Below, piece after piece: positions 1-11,370 of a DNA stretch of 64,000 nucleotides. A model generated the notes under the pieces. It did not search any database and was not told where the DNA came from. It saw only the letters and a list, made by a program, of their open reading frames with translations. A program made the translations under genes and the position numbers. Position 1 is the first letter of the stretch. Every line of letters starts with the position of its first letter. This DNA comes from JAMQKA01 sp034521835 (GTDB lineage Bacteria; Bacteroidota; Rhodothermia; Balneolales; Balneolaceae), in contig JAXHMA010000003.1 of NCBI GenBank assembly GCA_034521835.1, forward strand, positions 124,001-188,000, written 5' to 3'.

Positions 1-1352
1 GAATGAAATCATAGAAATCGGAGTTCGTGAAGATGTATCCGCTCACCTCTTCGGGCAGGTTGTTTCGAATATCACGGTACTCTTGGTCGTAGTAGATCAC
101 CCGTCTGCGATTACGATCGGATTCAATGATCTCCGCCAGTCCTTTTCGCTTGGAAATTACGACAGCATCCCCAGTTACATTCAAATAAAAATCGGTATAG
201 TTGCAGAGCTCGGATCCAATCAGGTTAGACAGCATGGTCCCCTGGGCTATGTAAGTGCCATCCACTCTTAGCAAAAACCCCTCATTTACCAGCCGATTCA
301 GCTGGTTTATAAATGCATCAGAATTGCTCAGCTTTCTCAGGAAGAGATGCTCACCGGTGGAAAGGAATCCCGATTCGGCGTAGGTGACCAGCGAAAATTC
401 CGAATCCATGGTCTTGGCCAAGCTGTTGTATCGGCTGTTATTTGCCAGGAACAATGAATCGAGACGAGTTGTATCTTGTACTTGACTTGGTGGCACCAAT
501 CTCGGAGGTAACCTGAAAATAGCGAATGAAGAGGCGTTTGAGGAGATATACCGGTCGAGCGTAATCGGTGCATTTTCGGACGACAGCGCGCTGATCATCT
601 CCGAACGGCCGGAATCTTGCAGGGGAATGGTGCCGGTGAAGCGCAGTTCGTCTTTGCTTTCGCCGGAGGAAAGGGTTTCCACATTTAACACCGTGGGCCC
701 CGTTCCGCTAAACGCATTTTTGATATTTGGCCGATACTGCACCTTGGCTAACTGTTCCACCCAAAAATTCAGCGAGGGAGTATTGATGATAATGGAAGAG
801 GATTCAACATCGGAACGCGCAAGGTCGATAGAATCTGTCATCCCCAGGTAAGAGCGCAGCGCATTCTCCACCCCAGGCTCGACTCCGACAGCAGCAGCAG
901 ATCGCCTACCTGGCTGGCAAATATTATTCTATCTTTTACATGCAGCTTATTGATGACCTGTTCCTTGAATTGGTATTTATTCTGGGTGAATTCTTTAAAA
1001 AAAGTTTGATGCAGGTTATCAACATAGCCGCTGGGAAGCCTGGACTGAGCCAAACCGGCTGCAGCTGTTTGTCTACCCCCGGGATGAGCATCATGGCATG
1101 AAGGTGAAGCTCTGAATTTGAAGAAGAATCAATTTCAGAGATTAGCTGGATAGCCGATGAGGTGATATCATCCAAAAAAGGGATATATCCCTGATTCAGA
1201 ATTTGACCGGGAGAAAGATCATCGGAGGGTATAATGACGGCTGGTGCTTTCTGGGGGATAGCCTTTGACCAGTGATCGCCTGAGATATTTTGGCACCCTA
1301 AAGCTATCGGCAGAATAATGAGAATGAGAACACGTCGTACATACTGCTGCAT
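1..1352 (-). CDS. Lipoprotein of unknown function (C-terminus outside window; two apparent frameshifts)
   Basis: Reading leftward from 1352 there is a lipoprotein signal peptide: a hydrophobic stretch after Arg-Arg at residues 6-7 and a lipobox ending L-G-C at Cys20, so the product is probably anchored in the envelope. The first frame is lost near 1055 and again near 871, where a run of four C (G on the coding strand) should be five. With both corrected, the protein continues without a stop to the window edge, giving at least 450 residues with no further membrane segment. The pattern of short beta/alpha units faintly resembles DUF3352-type lipoproteins, but I cannot confirm that. It is divergent from the BatA-like gene at 1492. 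Breaks look like sequence errors. Confidence 0.6.
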
Positions 1353-1491
1353 AAAAAGGAACTAAAAATTCAATGAAATAATGTTAGGGAATACGATGTT
1401 TTATTTTATAGCTTATACAAAGCAGGAAAAAAAAGTTTCCCAACCACCAGTTGCAAATGAGAACGTCCAAAAGTAAGAATTTTGATAGTAA

Positions 1492-3625
1492 ATGAATTTT
1501 CTTAATCCATTTTTTTTATTGGGAGTCCTTGCTGTAGCTATCCCGGTGGTTATTCATTTAATTAACCTGCGAAGGCCACAAAAATTATCATTCCCCACAC
1601 TTACTTTTTTCGAAGAGCTCAAAAAGAGTACCATTCGGAAGATACGTATCAAGCAGTATATATTGCTGGCACTTCGCGTGTTGGCGGTTTTAATGCTTGC
1701 CCTGGCACTTGCACGCCCTCTCGATAGCTCCCTCGATGGGAGGGGCCACAGACGACACCAGTCAGCCCCGGCTTTCGGTTTTACTGGTAGATAACAGCCC
1801 CAGTATGAATCGTATCGGCTCGGAAGGGCCCTATTTTGAGCAGGCGCTACAGGTAGCCCGGCAGGTTATACAGCATTCTAAGAACAGCGATCGGTTTATC
1901 GTGGCCGGCACCAACAGCACCGAACAGGGCATGCAAATGGTTAATGCTGCCCGCGCTCTTGACCTGTTGGAGGAGGTTGAAGTTAACAACACCGGAAACC
2001 ATATTAACCAAACAATTCGAAATGTGGCCGATCAGCTACAAAACTCGGCCCTGCAACAGGGTGTTATCTACTTGCTAACAGATGCCCAGGAAAGCCAGCT
2101 CAACGATTTGAAAGAGATCGAAAGCCTGAAACTGAGTCAAAACCGGCAATTGGGAATGCAGATTATAACGGTGGGATCTTCCAGCCAGCCTAATATTGCA
2201 GTTTCCAATATTCAGCTTCAATCGACGATGCTGAGCCAGGGTAACCCCGTAACCCTGCAGGTGGAAGTAAGAAATTTTGGCAATGCAGGGGCCGCAAATC
2301 AGTTTGTTTCCCTGGAAGTAGGCAACCGCATGGCCAGCCAGTATGAGGTAAGCCTGGAACCGGGAGCTGCCAAAGAGCTGTCTTTCGAGATCGTCCCCCA
2401 GAAAACAGGTGATATATCCGGCAAGGTTGTCATTGAAGGCGATGAGATCAGTTTTGACAATGAGCGTTATTTTGTGATTAATATACCGCAAACCCGCTCG
2501 GTATTACTAGTTAATGAGACGGAAGACGACGCGTCCGAGTTTGTTTCATACCTGCAGCCCGCGCTGGAGGCGGCTCGTCGCTCAAATACCCAGATTGAAT
2601 TTACCAGGATTCGGCCCGCGGAGGTTGATCAGTCGAATTGGTTGCAAAATGATGTAATTATTCTCGACGGACTCAGGCAGGTCCCGGAGTATTGGTATGA
2701 GGACCTGCAGCGATATGTGCAAAATGGCAACGGTCTGTTATTTTTTCCCTCTGAGCAGGGTAATATCCAGAACTACAATAGCTTTCTTGGCTTGTTTAAT
2801 GCAGGGCAGTTCAGTGACATACGCGGTGAATACGCCAGCTTTAAGCCTACTGCAAAAATTGAAGGCCTGGTCGAAGGACATCCCATTTTAGACGGCATGT
2901 TTGAGAAGGAAGAGGATGAAGATATCCAGATCGATCTGCCCGAGCTCTTCTTTTACTACCAGTTTGAGCAGGCCTCAAGCACCGGCTCCTACACGGTGCT
3001 TTCCTCCACCACCGGCGACGAAATTCTGGTGGAACAGCGCTTCGGCGACGGGCGAATGCTGGTTTCAACGCTGGGTACTGATCCCGGCTGGTCCAATTTC
3101 CCGGTTAATGCGCTGTTTGCTCCCATCTATTACCGGTCGGTACTGTATGCCTCCTCATCTGAGCAGGGGGGGCTGAACAGCTATGAGCTGGGCGGTGAAT
3201 TTGTATGGACGGGCAACCTGCCGACCCAAACCGTGGACTTAACGCTGGATGAGGTAAATTATAAGCCGGAGGTACAAAATATGCCCAGCGGTGTAACCGT
3301 TCGTTATTCAGGTCACGGCTGGACTCCGGGCATACTTAACATTAATGCCGGAGAACAACAGCACTTGGTAGCGGTAAACCAGGATATAACAGAATCAGAT
3401 TTTAATACGTTACCACAAGAAGAACTTGAAAGTTTTTCCGATAACTCCGTAACTATAACCAACGTCTTGAATGCTAGCGAGCTTTCTGAGGACAACCTGA
3501 TAACCGAATTACAATCTGCCAGTATGGGTAGAGAAATTTGGAACTGGTTTATCTGGATTGCCTTGCTGCTGTTAATAGCTGAAACGGTTACTTCAAAGAT
3601 GTACAGAGCAGAATCAATAACATGA
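1492..3625 (+). CDS. BatA-like membrane protein with VWA domain (one apparent frameshift)
   Basis: The first 80 residues match the BatA/aerotolerance N-terminal double-membrane region: a hydrophobic helix, the motif VVIHLINLRRP, then a second helix. A von Willebrand A domain follows, with the MIDAS-like string LLVDNSPSM (D-x-S-x-S). A transmembrane helix sits near the C-terminus (IWNWFIWIALLLLIAE). Total about 710 residues. The frame changes between about 1738 and 1745, in a G-rich stretch, and the second frame overlaps the first, so one indel separates them. Family members are envelope proteins of Bacteroidota-like bacteria whose exact role is poorly known. The stop overlaps the next gene's start by 4 bases, so the two are probably translated together. 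Confidence 0.8.
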
Positions 3626-4222
3626 ACGAATCATCACTACCTTTTGAACCTGGTTTTATACTCATACTGCTGGTAGCAGTTTTCGCTTTTTCCGCGACGG
3701 TTATGGCATCAGTTACGATGCTGAACAAAATTCGCCTGCGCAATGTACGCCTCAGCTGGAAAGGCGGCAAGCTGATGGGATACCCGCTGTTTTCAACACT
3801 GTTTTTGATGTTCAGCCTGGGGCTTTTTGGTTTAGCCTTCTATGAAGGTTCTGACCACCCACTGGGTTACTTTTTTACTCTATTTTTGGATGAGCGCCGG
3901 ATGGTTTGTTAACAGTTACCTTGCATCCAAGCGGTATATAACTGACAACGGCATCATCAAAAATATCAACGACCCATCACAGTCTATCCAGTGGTACCAG
4001 ATACGAGATTATCTGGAGCAGGAGCAGAATGGATATCAAAAATTTATTTTTCTATACAAGCAGGAAAAAAAATCCGATAAACCGGAATTTGTACGCCTGG
4101 AGCTCGACGTTCCCGAAAAGCATCTGGAAAATTTTCGGAAATTAATTGTACATAAACTTGGACGGCAGATTAACTGTTATAACACTGCAAGTTTTGATCT
4201 GGAGCAGTTTGACCTGAAGTGA
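3622..4222 (+). CDS. Membrane protein of unknown function (one apparent frameshift)
   Basis: ATG overlaps the stop of the BatA-like gene (ATGA), indicating an operon. The first 95 residues hold two or three hydrophobic helices (residues ~10-32, 52-72). Near 3890 the frame shifts, and the continuing frame adds another hydrophobic segment and a soluble C-terminal domain of ~100 residues ending in FDLEQFDLK. The joined product is about 199 residues. The soluble part looks like a small PH-like or membrane-associated regulatory domain by its strand pattern, but I do not recognise a family. Its job is probably tied to the BatA-like protein upstream. Confidence 0.55.
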
Positions 4223-4269
4223 TAATTTTCATCACCTTACATAGAATTCTCATTAATACCAGATAATTT

Positions 4270-5558
4270 TTGTTAGAAGACTTAAAGAAATCCGATATAA
4301 TACAGGAACGATCTCTGCTTGCGGGGGTATATGGACCCGAAACCCCGAAAGTTGTAGCCGAGGAGTATATTGAAGAGCTAGGTCTGCTCACGAAAACGGC
4401 GGGAGGCATTCCGATTGAAACGATCCTGCAGAACAGAACCCATCCCGATCCCTCCACCTACATCGGGAAAGGAAAGCTGAGAACCATTCGAAGATTGGTG
4501 GGAGAACGTAATATTGAAACGATTATCTTTGATGATGATCTCTACCGACACAGATCCGGAATGTTGAAAAAGAGACCGAAGCCGAAGTACTGGATCGCAG
4601 CGGACTTATTTTGGATATTTTTGCGACTCGGGCCAAAACTGCTGCGGCCAAAACGCAAGTAGAACTTGCCCAGCTTCAGTACCTGCTGCCGCGCCTTACC
4701 AGGTTCTGGACACACCTTTCACGTCAGCAGGGCGGAATCGGAACGCGTGGGCCTGGTGAAACGCAGATCGAGACCGACCGCCGCTTAATTGACAAGCGGA
4801 TATCCACGCTCAAAGATAAGCTGGATAAGCTTGATCAACAGCGCCAAACCCAGCGAAAAGGACGCTCCGACATGACCCGGGTATCGTTGGTTGGATATAC
4901 CAATGCCGGCAAGTCTACGCTGATGAATACCCTTACCAACACCGAAGTACTGGCTGAGGACCGACTATTTGCCACCCTCGACTCCACTGTACGCCGATGC
5001 GAGATAGGAAATCATGAGGTGCTTGTATCTGATACGGTCGGTTTTATTAGAAAGTTGCCACACAATCTGATAGAAAGTTTTAAATCAACGCTCGACGAAG
5101 TCCGTGAATCTGATATTCTGGTTCACTTGGTGGATGCTTCAGCGCTGATGATCGAAGACTATATTGAGGTTGTACAGGATACACTGGCAGATCTGGATAT
5201 CAAGGATAAAAAGAGTATTCTGACGTTCAATAAGATCGATAAACTGGAGCCGCATCGTATTTCAGAACTTAAGTCAGCATATCCCGAGGCCATTTTTGTT
5301 TCGGCAGAACGGGGCATCGGCATCAGTAAACTTGAGGATCGTATTGAAGAACTCATTGAGCAGGACTATGTGACAAAGACCATGGAAATACCCGCTGCAA
5401 AATACGAAGGAGTGGCATTTTTGCACCGAGAGGCCCATGTACTCTCCAAGCACTATGAGGACGCAAACGTAAAGGTTACGTTCAGGATCTCTAAAAAAGA
5501 TTATATGAAGCTAGAAAACTTGCTTGATAATATTGATTCTCCCGAATCAGTTATGTAA
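4270..5558 (+). CDS. hflX: GTPase HflX (one apparent frameshift)
   Basis: HflX is a ribosome-associated GTPase that splits stalled or 100S ribosomes. The N-terminal nucleotide-binding region (YIGKGKL near residue 57) is followed by the HflX-specific glycine motif GPGETQIETDRR and a G domain with G1 GYTNAGKST, G3 DTVGF and G4 NKID. The frame breaks near 4543: the expected DDLSPTQ reads DDL then shifts, which one missing base in the Ser codon explains. After correction the text reads LPTQIRNVEKETEAEVLDR, the usual HflX linker. TTG at 4270 is the only plausible start. About 429 residues, normal for the family. Confidence 0.9.
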
Positions 5559-5594
5559 TTACAGGTTGTACTCTTTAAACAAACGAGAAATTAT

Positions 5595-6266
5595 ATGTTG
5601 GCCCACGAGTTACTGACTACCGAAATAGAGCCCCTGCACGGGCAGGACCAAGTTGATTTGGCCATCAAGCGAATGGACGAGCTGCAGGTAACCGGCATGC
5701 CGGTTATTGAGCCACGAAGCGAAAAACTGGTCGGTCAGATCAGCAAAAAAGAACTACTGAGAGTTGACGATCCCCAAACCACGTTGGGCAGATTGTCGCT
5801 GGAGGAGCCGATGAAAGTGTTCTTTCGGCAGCATGTTTTTGAAGCAGCTCGGCTTATGTACCAGTATGAATTGCAGATAATCTCGGTCGTTGATGAAGAA
5901 GGCGCGTTGGTGGGAATTATTACCCGGCAAAACATACTGGAAGAGCTGCCCCGGATGATGAATCTGGATTCTAATGGTTCCATCCTGACCATAGAGCTGG
6001 ATAAAATTGATTTTACGCTCTCCGAGATTGTTCACCTTATTGAGGTTGAAGGAGCCAAAATCCTCGGTTTGACGGTAGAACGCCCCCAGCAAGAGGGAGA
6101 AAACTTCAAGGTATCCGTCAAGATCAACCTGAACGATGCTACACGTATAACCTCATCGCTGAAACGGCACGACTATCATGTGCTTGTTGATGATGCCAGC
6201 AGGGATGTGTTCGGCTTCAATATGGAAAACCGAGCTGATGAACTGATGAAATATATTGATATGTAG
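5595..6266 (+). CDS. CBS-pair protein with C-terminal ACT-like domain
   Basis: Intact 223-residue cytoplasmic protein. Residues ~1-120 form two CBS motifs (for example VTGMPVIEP and IISVVDEEGALVGIITRQ), which usually bind adenosyl nucleotides. Residues ~130-215 show the beta-alpha-beta pattern of an ACT domain (ILTIELDKIDFTLSEIV), giving an AcuB-like architecture. Substrate and target are unknown; a role in sensing energy charge or amino acids is inference. It follows hflX by 36 bases on the same strand and may share its transcript. Start is ATG without a Shine-Dalgarno sequence. Confidence 0.75.
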   Translation: MLAHELLTTEIEPLHGQDQVDLAIKRMDELQVTGMPVIEPRSEKLVGQISKKELLRVDDPQTTLGRLSLEEPMKVFFRQHVFEAARLMYQYELQIISVVDEEGALVGIITRQNILEELPRMMNLDSNGSILTIELDKIDFTLSEIVHLIEVEGAKILGLTVERPQQEGENFKVSVKINLNDATRITSSLKRHDYHVLVDDASRDVFGFNMENRADELMKYIDM

Positions 6267-6380
6267 AATCTTCACTCTTCGTTCTGGCAGTTCACTGTTT
6301 TTGTTATTTATGGGAACAAAACCGTTATTCTTGGTATATTTTATATTAAATCATTAAGCAAAAAAGGTATCTAAATCTGA

Positions 6381-9372
6381 ATGTGCTCAACCCGGAATCT
6401 ATGTTTTTCTGTCGTTTTACTGCTTACACTTTTTCCGGTATTTGTTTCAGGACAACAGATCTCCAGCTCACCTGAAAATCTTTATCAAAAAGGAATAAAT
6501 CTGTTTGACAGGGGATTATATGGCCGATCGGCCGATCTGCTCGAAGATTTTAAAGAACGCTATCCGGACCATGAACTGCAGGCTTCTGCGGATTTTTACC
6601 GGGTTCGGGCGCAGGGCCACCAAGACTCTACATCCCTTGATCACAATTACGAAAACTATATCAGGGAGTATCCCAATACAACATTTTCGATAAAACTCCT
6701 GGTTGAACTTGCCACTCAGGCTGAAGCCAACAGCAATTTTTCTCAGGCCCTTGGTTACTACAACCGTTCGCTCAACCATAAACCGGATAACAAGAAGGCG
6801 GCCCAGGTTTACTACTGGATGGCTGAAGCTTCAGTATCTCATGGAGATACCCTGCAGGCCCGAAAGTATTTTTTGAAGCTGGCAGATGAGTATCCCGACT
6901 CGGAGTGGGCGCCAAAAGCCCTGTATTCGCGTGGACGGTTGTATCTTAGCGAGAGCAAATTCGATTCTTCTTCGGTGGCTTTTGAGATTCTCAAAGATCG
7001 ATATCCCAACCATGAGATGACCCGCCGTATCGGCACCGCCCTTGGTGAATCATACTATCAGCAAGGGGAATACCAAGAGGCGATAAAGGCTCTTCAAAAC
7101 GCCATGCCCTATCTTGATGATGAGATGCGCTCCAAAGCCGTCCATCTTATTGCTGAAAGCCACAACTACCTGAACAATTTTGATGAGGCCTCCAAGTACT
7201 ATCTTCAATATATCAACATGAACAAGGGCACCGATCAGGTTCGGATTGCCCATTATGGATTAGGCTGGATCTACCACAAACAGCAGATTTATCACTGGGC
7301 GGCAGAATCGTTTGACAAGGCGGCTGTGGGCGATGATGAGATAGCCCGAAAGGCGCTCTATTATAAAGCGGTTAACGAAAAAATGGGCGGGCGCTATGAC
7401 CAGTCTATCAACACATTTCGTACCTTTGGCGAACGCTACCAGGAAGGACTCTGGATTGAAGAGGCCTATTACGAATGGGCGATTACAGCCTACGAAATGG
7501 GAATGTTCAGCGAAACGATCGAAATTCTGCTAGACTTGGTTCGTAGCGACCAGTCACTGGATTGGGCGGGCAAAATTTATACCCTGCTTGGAGAGGCCTA
7601 CTTCGCCAATAAAGAGTACACCCGAGCACTACAGGCGTTTGACGAGGCGGAGCAGCTCACCAATATTACTGATGAACAGAAGCGCCAGGCACGTTTTCAA
7701 AAAGCCTGGGTTCAGTACCGGAACCAGGCTTACGAGCAGGCACAGCCAATTTTTGAGAGCGTCTATAACGAAGCGCCAAACTCGGAGCTCGGTTCTGAGG
7801 CCCTTTTCTGGAGCGCGGACAGCTATTTTCATATGAACCAGTTTGGACCTGCTAGCAGACGATTTTCAAACTTTGTCAGCAAGTACCGGGATCACGAGTT
7901 ACAGGCGGCAGCACGCTATTCGCTGGGATGGAGCTACTTTCAAATGGGATCCTACAAGCAGGCCATAGAGCCTTTTAATACCTTCTTGGAAAACTATGAA
8001 CCGCCATCGATCTCACTCTATCCCTACGATACGGATGCTATCCTCAGGCTCGGGGACTCCTACTATGCATCCGGGCAGTATAACCAAGCGATTAAAACGT
8101 ACCAGCGGGCGATCGGTGCTGAACCTGGTGGCGATTACGCGATGTTCCAGGTGGCCAACAGTTATTACCGAGCTGATAATACGTACGAAGCAGTAACCAC
8201 CTTTCGCCGGCTGCTGCGGATCTACCCATACAGTCGTCTCAGGGAACAGGCCCAGTATAATATCGCCTACATCTACTTGAACACCGGCAACTATACGCAG
8301 TCGATACAGGAATTTCAGGCGGTAATCAACAAATATCCCAATACCAGCTGGGCGGCCCGCTCGCAGTATGCCATAGGTGATGCATACTACAACGCCGGCG
8401 ATTACCAAGAGGCGATCGATGCCTACAAAACAGTATTGGAAGAATATCCACAGAGTGATTTCCTGATTGAAGCGATCAACGGCATTCAGTATGCGCAGCT
8501 CTCTTCCGGGCAGTCGGATTCGAGCTCGGCTATTTTGGAGGATTTTCTGGATGACCATCCCCAGAGTTCTACCGCCGATCGCCTGCGATATCGACAGGCC
8601 GAAAATCGATACCAGTCGGGAGATTATCAGCGGGGCCGTTGATGAATTTCGCCAGTACATCCGGATTACAAATAATGAAGAACTGCTTCCGGAAGCACAT
8701 TTCAGCCTGGCTAACGCCTACGAACAGGTCGGCAATACTCAGCAGGCTATATCCTCCTACCGAACTATTGTGGAGAATTTCTCAAACTCAGAACAGCTGG
8801 GATCGGCTCTGGCTGCCCTCGGCCGTATACACTATGATCAGGGGCAATATCAGAACGCGTACGAATACTATAACCGGTTGCGCGAAGAACGTCAGGATTT
8901 CGCCTTGGAGGCCCTTACCGGGATGGGAAGAGCTCAACTGGCGATGAATAATATCGAACAGGCCAGGAAGCATTATGAGGCTGCCCTCGAAGCTAACAAC
9001 GATCATGATCCCGCTCACGTCGGACTCGGAAAAGTAGCATTACAGAACGGAAATTATACTGAGGCACGTGATTATTTCAATTTAGTGGCAGAGTCTAACA
9101 CCACGGAGATAGGGGCAGAGGCTCAGTATCTTTTGGGAGAGACCTATCAGCAGCAACAGAACTTTAAACAGGCCATTGACGCCTATTCCAATGTCAGCGT
9201 ACTCTACGAGGCGTTTGATGAATGGGTGGCCCAATCGATGCTGCGGCGGGCCGAGTGCCATATTCAACTTGGCAACACGGGTGAAGCCCGCAGTCTTCTC
9301 AACTCCTTGGTAGAAAGTTATCCCGATCTGCCCGAGGCGAAGAAAGCGCAACAGATGCTTCAGTCAAATTAA
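6381..9372 (+). CDS. Large secreted/periplasmic TPR-repeat protein (one apparent frameshift)
   Basis: About 996 residues. An N-terminal signal peptide ends near FVSGQQ. The rest is made almost entirely of tetratricopeptide-type helical hairpins with the usual W/Y-G-A-F-P spacing (e.g. YQKGINLFDRGLY, AIGDAYYNAGDYQEAIDAY), resembling YbgF/BamD-type envelope scaffolds. The frame is lost at 8634-8637, where GGGG should be GGG: with one G removed, GDYQRAVDEFRQYI reads through. The repeats are individually divergent, which argues against slippage between copies. It precedes aroA by 4 bases, so the two may be co-transcribed. Probable role: protein-protein scaffold in the periplasm. Confidence 0.8.
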
Positions 9373-9376
9373 TCAT

Positions 9377-10664
9377 ATGGATCAACAGGTAGTACCGGCA
9401 GCACAGCTCAAAGGCAGTATAACTCCTCCACCCGATAAATCGATTTCTCACCGATCGGTGATGTTCGCCTCACTTCATGAAGGGAAATCCGTTATTAAAA
9501 ACTTTTCCAGCGCTGCCGATCCCCACAGTACCATCAGCTGTTTTCGGTCGCTTGGCGTAGAAATTGAAGAGGAGGGCAGCACGCTCACCATTCACGGGGT
9601 AGGACGAGATGGATTATCGGAACCAGAAGAAGATCTTGACTGCGGTAACTCTGGTACTACCATGCGCCTGATCTCCGGAATCTTGGCGGGTGCTGGTATA
9701 AAGTGCAGATTGGTGGGGGACAAGTCACTTTCCTCCCGCACTATGCGTCGGATTATAGATCCCCTTCAAAAGATGGGAGCCAGTATTAAGGCTCGTCAAG
9801 GCGACTATGCTCCCTTGGATATCGAGCGAAGTGAATCCTATCATTCCGTTGCGCTTTGATCTTCCGATTCCCAGCGCTCAGCTTAAATCATGCGTGCTTC
9901 TAGCAGGTCTTTTTGGGGATAAGCCCACACAGGTGATCGAGACACTACCGAGTCGGGATCATACCGAACGCCTGCTGAAATTGGGTATCCTCAAAGATGG
10001 AGATGCCCGCATTATCACCAGTAGTAAGCATGATGAAATACCGGAACAAAGCTATACCATTCCGGGAGATTTTTCCGCGGCGGCTTTTTGGCTTGCAGCG
10101 GGAGCAGTCCACAGCCAGGCGAAAATCCATATGCCCAATACAGGAATGAATCCCACCAGAACCGCCTTTCTGGATATTCTGCAGGAAATGGGAGCCAATA
10201 TTTCCATTGAGAAGAGCAGCCAGGCAGGGGAGGAACCGGTTGCGGATATCATGATTCAGAGCAGCGAGCTCAAACCGATCACGATATCCCCGGAACGTGT
10301 CCCCAACTGCATAGATGAATTGCCTATCCTTGCAGTTACTATGCTTTTTGCTGATGGCATTTCGCGCATTTCTGGAGCAAAAGAATTACGCCACAAAGAA
10401 ACCGATCGGCTGATGGCCGTGGCTGAGATCCTCGAAAAAGTCGGGGCTGAATTTGAAGAATATGAAGACGGCCTCGAAATTCAGGGACGCCCCGATTTTA
10501 CGCCCCGCCCGGCAACCCATGCCAGCTACCACGATCACCGTATCGCGATGTCAGCCGCCGTCCTCTCCATGATGGCAAAAGAACCCAGCGTCATTAACAA
10601 TGCCGATTGTACGGCAATTTCTTATCCAACCTTTTGGGATGATCTTGAAATTCTGACGAATTGA
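9377..10664 (+). CDS. aroA: 3-phosphoshikimate 1-carboxyvinyltransferase (EPSP synthase), one apparent frameshift
   Basis: Catalyses enolpyruvyl transfer from PEP to shikimate-3-phosphate in aromatic amino acid synthesis. Signature strings are all present: PPDKSISHR (catalytic Lys, substrate Ser/Arg), the PEP-site loop LDCGNSGTTMRLISG, RDHTERLL, the catalytic HKETDRL region and DHRIAMS. About 428 residues, standard length. The frame changes between about 9825 and 9845, just before the conserved PSAQLKS segment; everything on both sides is normal, so I read this as a single-base error rather than a pseudogene. ATG 9377 directly follows the TPR gene. Confidence 0.92.
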
Positions 10665-10811
10665 ATCCCACTCCCTCTATTCGTCAGCAATTCTGACAAA
10701 TCCCGCTTTCTGAAAATGGTTTAATGCCAATACGTCATAATTGCGGGAGGACTTCATCTCTTGGCATTGAGATTGCTCACATATAAGTGAATTGAAACGA
10801 ATCAGATCATT
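10665..10811 (+). promoter_or_regulatory. Intergenic region upstream of hsp20 with a sigma-54-type promoter at 10761-10777
   Basis: The string TTGGCATTGAGATTGCT at 10761-10777 matches the sigma-54 consensus (TTGGCA, six bases, TTGCT), with the critical GG and GC pairs 10 bases apart. Transcription would begin about 12 bases downstream of the GC, some 20-25 bases before the hsp20 ATG at 10812. A TATAAG immediately downstream could be an alternative -10 element, but its spacing to TTGGCA (15) is poor. I see no clear upstream activator site. Confidence 0.5.
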
Positions 10812-11237
10812 ATGAGTGATTTTGTAATTGATATTGAAAAACATTTGAGCCGCCTGGGCCGTGATATTCAGGATCTGGTGGAACGAGTTGTACCATTGGA
10901 AGACAAAGGGCATGATTTTACGCCCGCCTGCGATATCGTGGAGAGCGAAGAGCAGGTACGGATATTACTGGATCTGCCCGGCATGTCTAAAGAAGAGATT
11001 CATGTTGGATTGAAGGAGCATGTGCTCACGGTGAAAGGTGAGCGTACGGATGATCTTTCAGAAGCTGAATCATACAAGCGGCAGGAGCGAAAAACCGGCT
11101 TATTTTCCCGATCATTCGCGCTCCCGCAGAATGTAAATGCCGCCGAAACCGATGCCCGATTTAAAGATGGCGTGCTCATTATTTCAATGCCCAAATCGGA
11201 TGTTCTCGATGATTCAAAATCGATCCCGGTTAATTAA
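10812..11237 (+). CDS. Small heat-shock protein, Hsp20/alpha-crystallin family
   Basis: Intact 141-residue ATP-independent chaperone. The alpha-crystallin domain spans residues ~35-130, with the typical start DIVESEEQVRILLDLPGM, the LTVKGER strand, FSRSFALP, and the closing A-x-x-x-x-G-V-L-I-I motif (ARFKDGVLIISMPK). The C-terminal extension has a short S-I-P-V tail that likely serves as the I-x-I/V oligomerisation motif. It sits directly before dnaK on the same strand, forming a small chaperone locus. The preceding sigma-54-like promoter suggests separate control from dnaK. Confidence 0.9.
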   Translation: MSDFVIDIEKHLSRLGRDIQDLVERVVPLEDKGHDFTPACDIVESEEQVRILLDLPGMSKEEIHVGLKEHVLTVKGERTDDLSEAESYKRQERKTGLFSRSFALPQNVNAAETDARFKDGVLIISMPKSDVLDDSKSIPVN

Positions 11238-11370
11238 AGAAATTATTTAGGAAGGTGAGCCTTTAAACAATGATAATGATATGGCGGCTCGCTTTCCACA
11301 CGATTAATGATCGCAACGAATATTGATCCAAAGAAAATTAAACACTTAACTAAAAACGATACATAACATT

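Noticed and set aside
6381..9372. TPR gene as two separate genes
   Set aside because: One G in a GGGG run explains the break and the repeat pattern continues across it.
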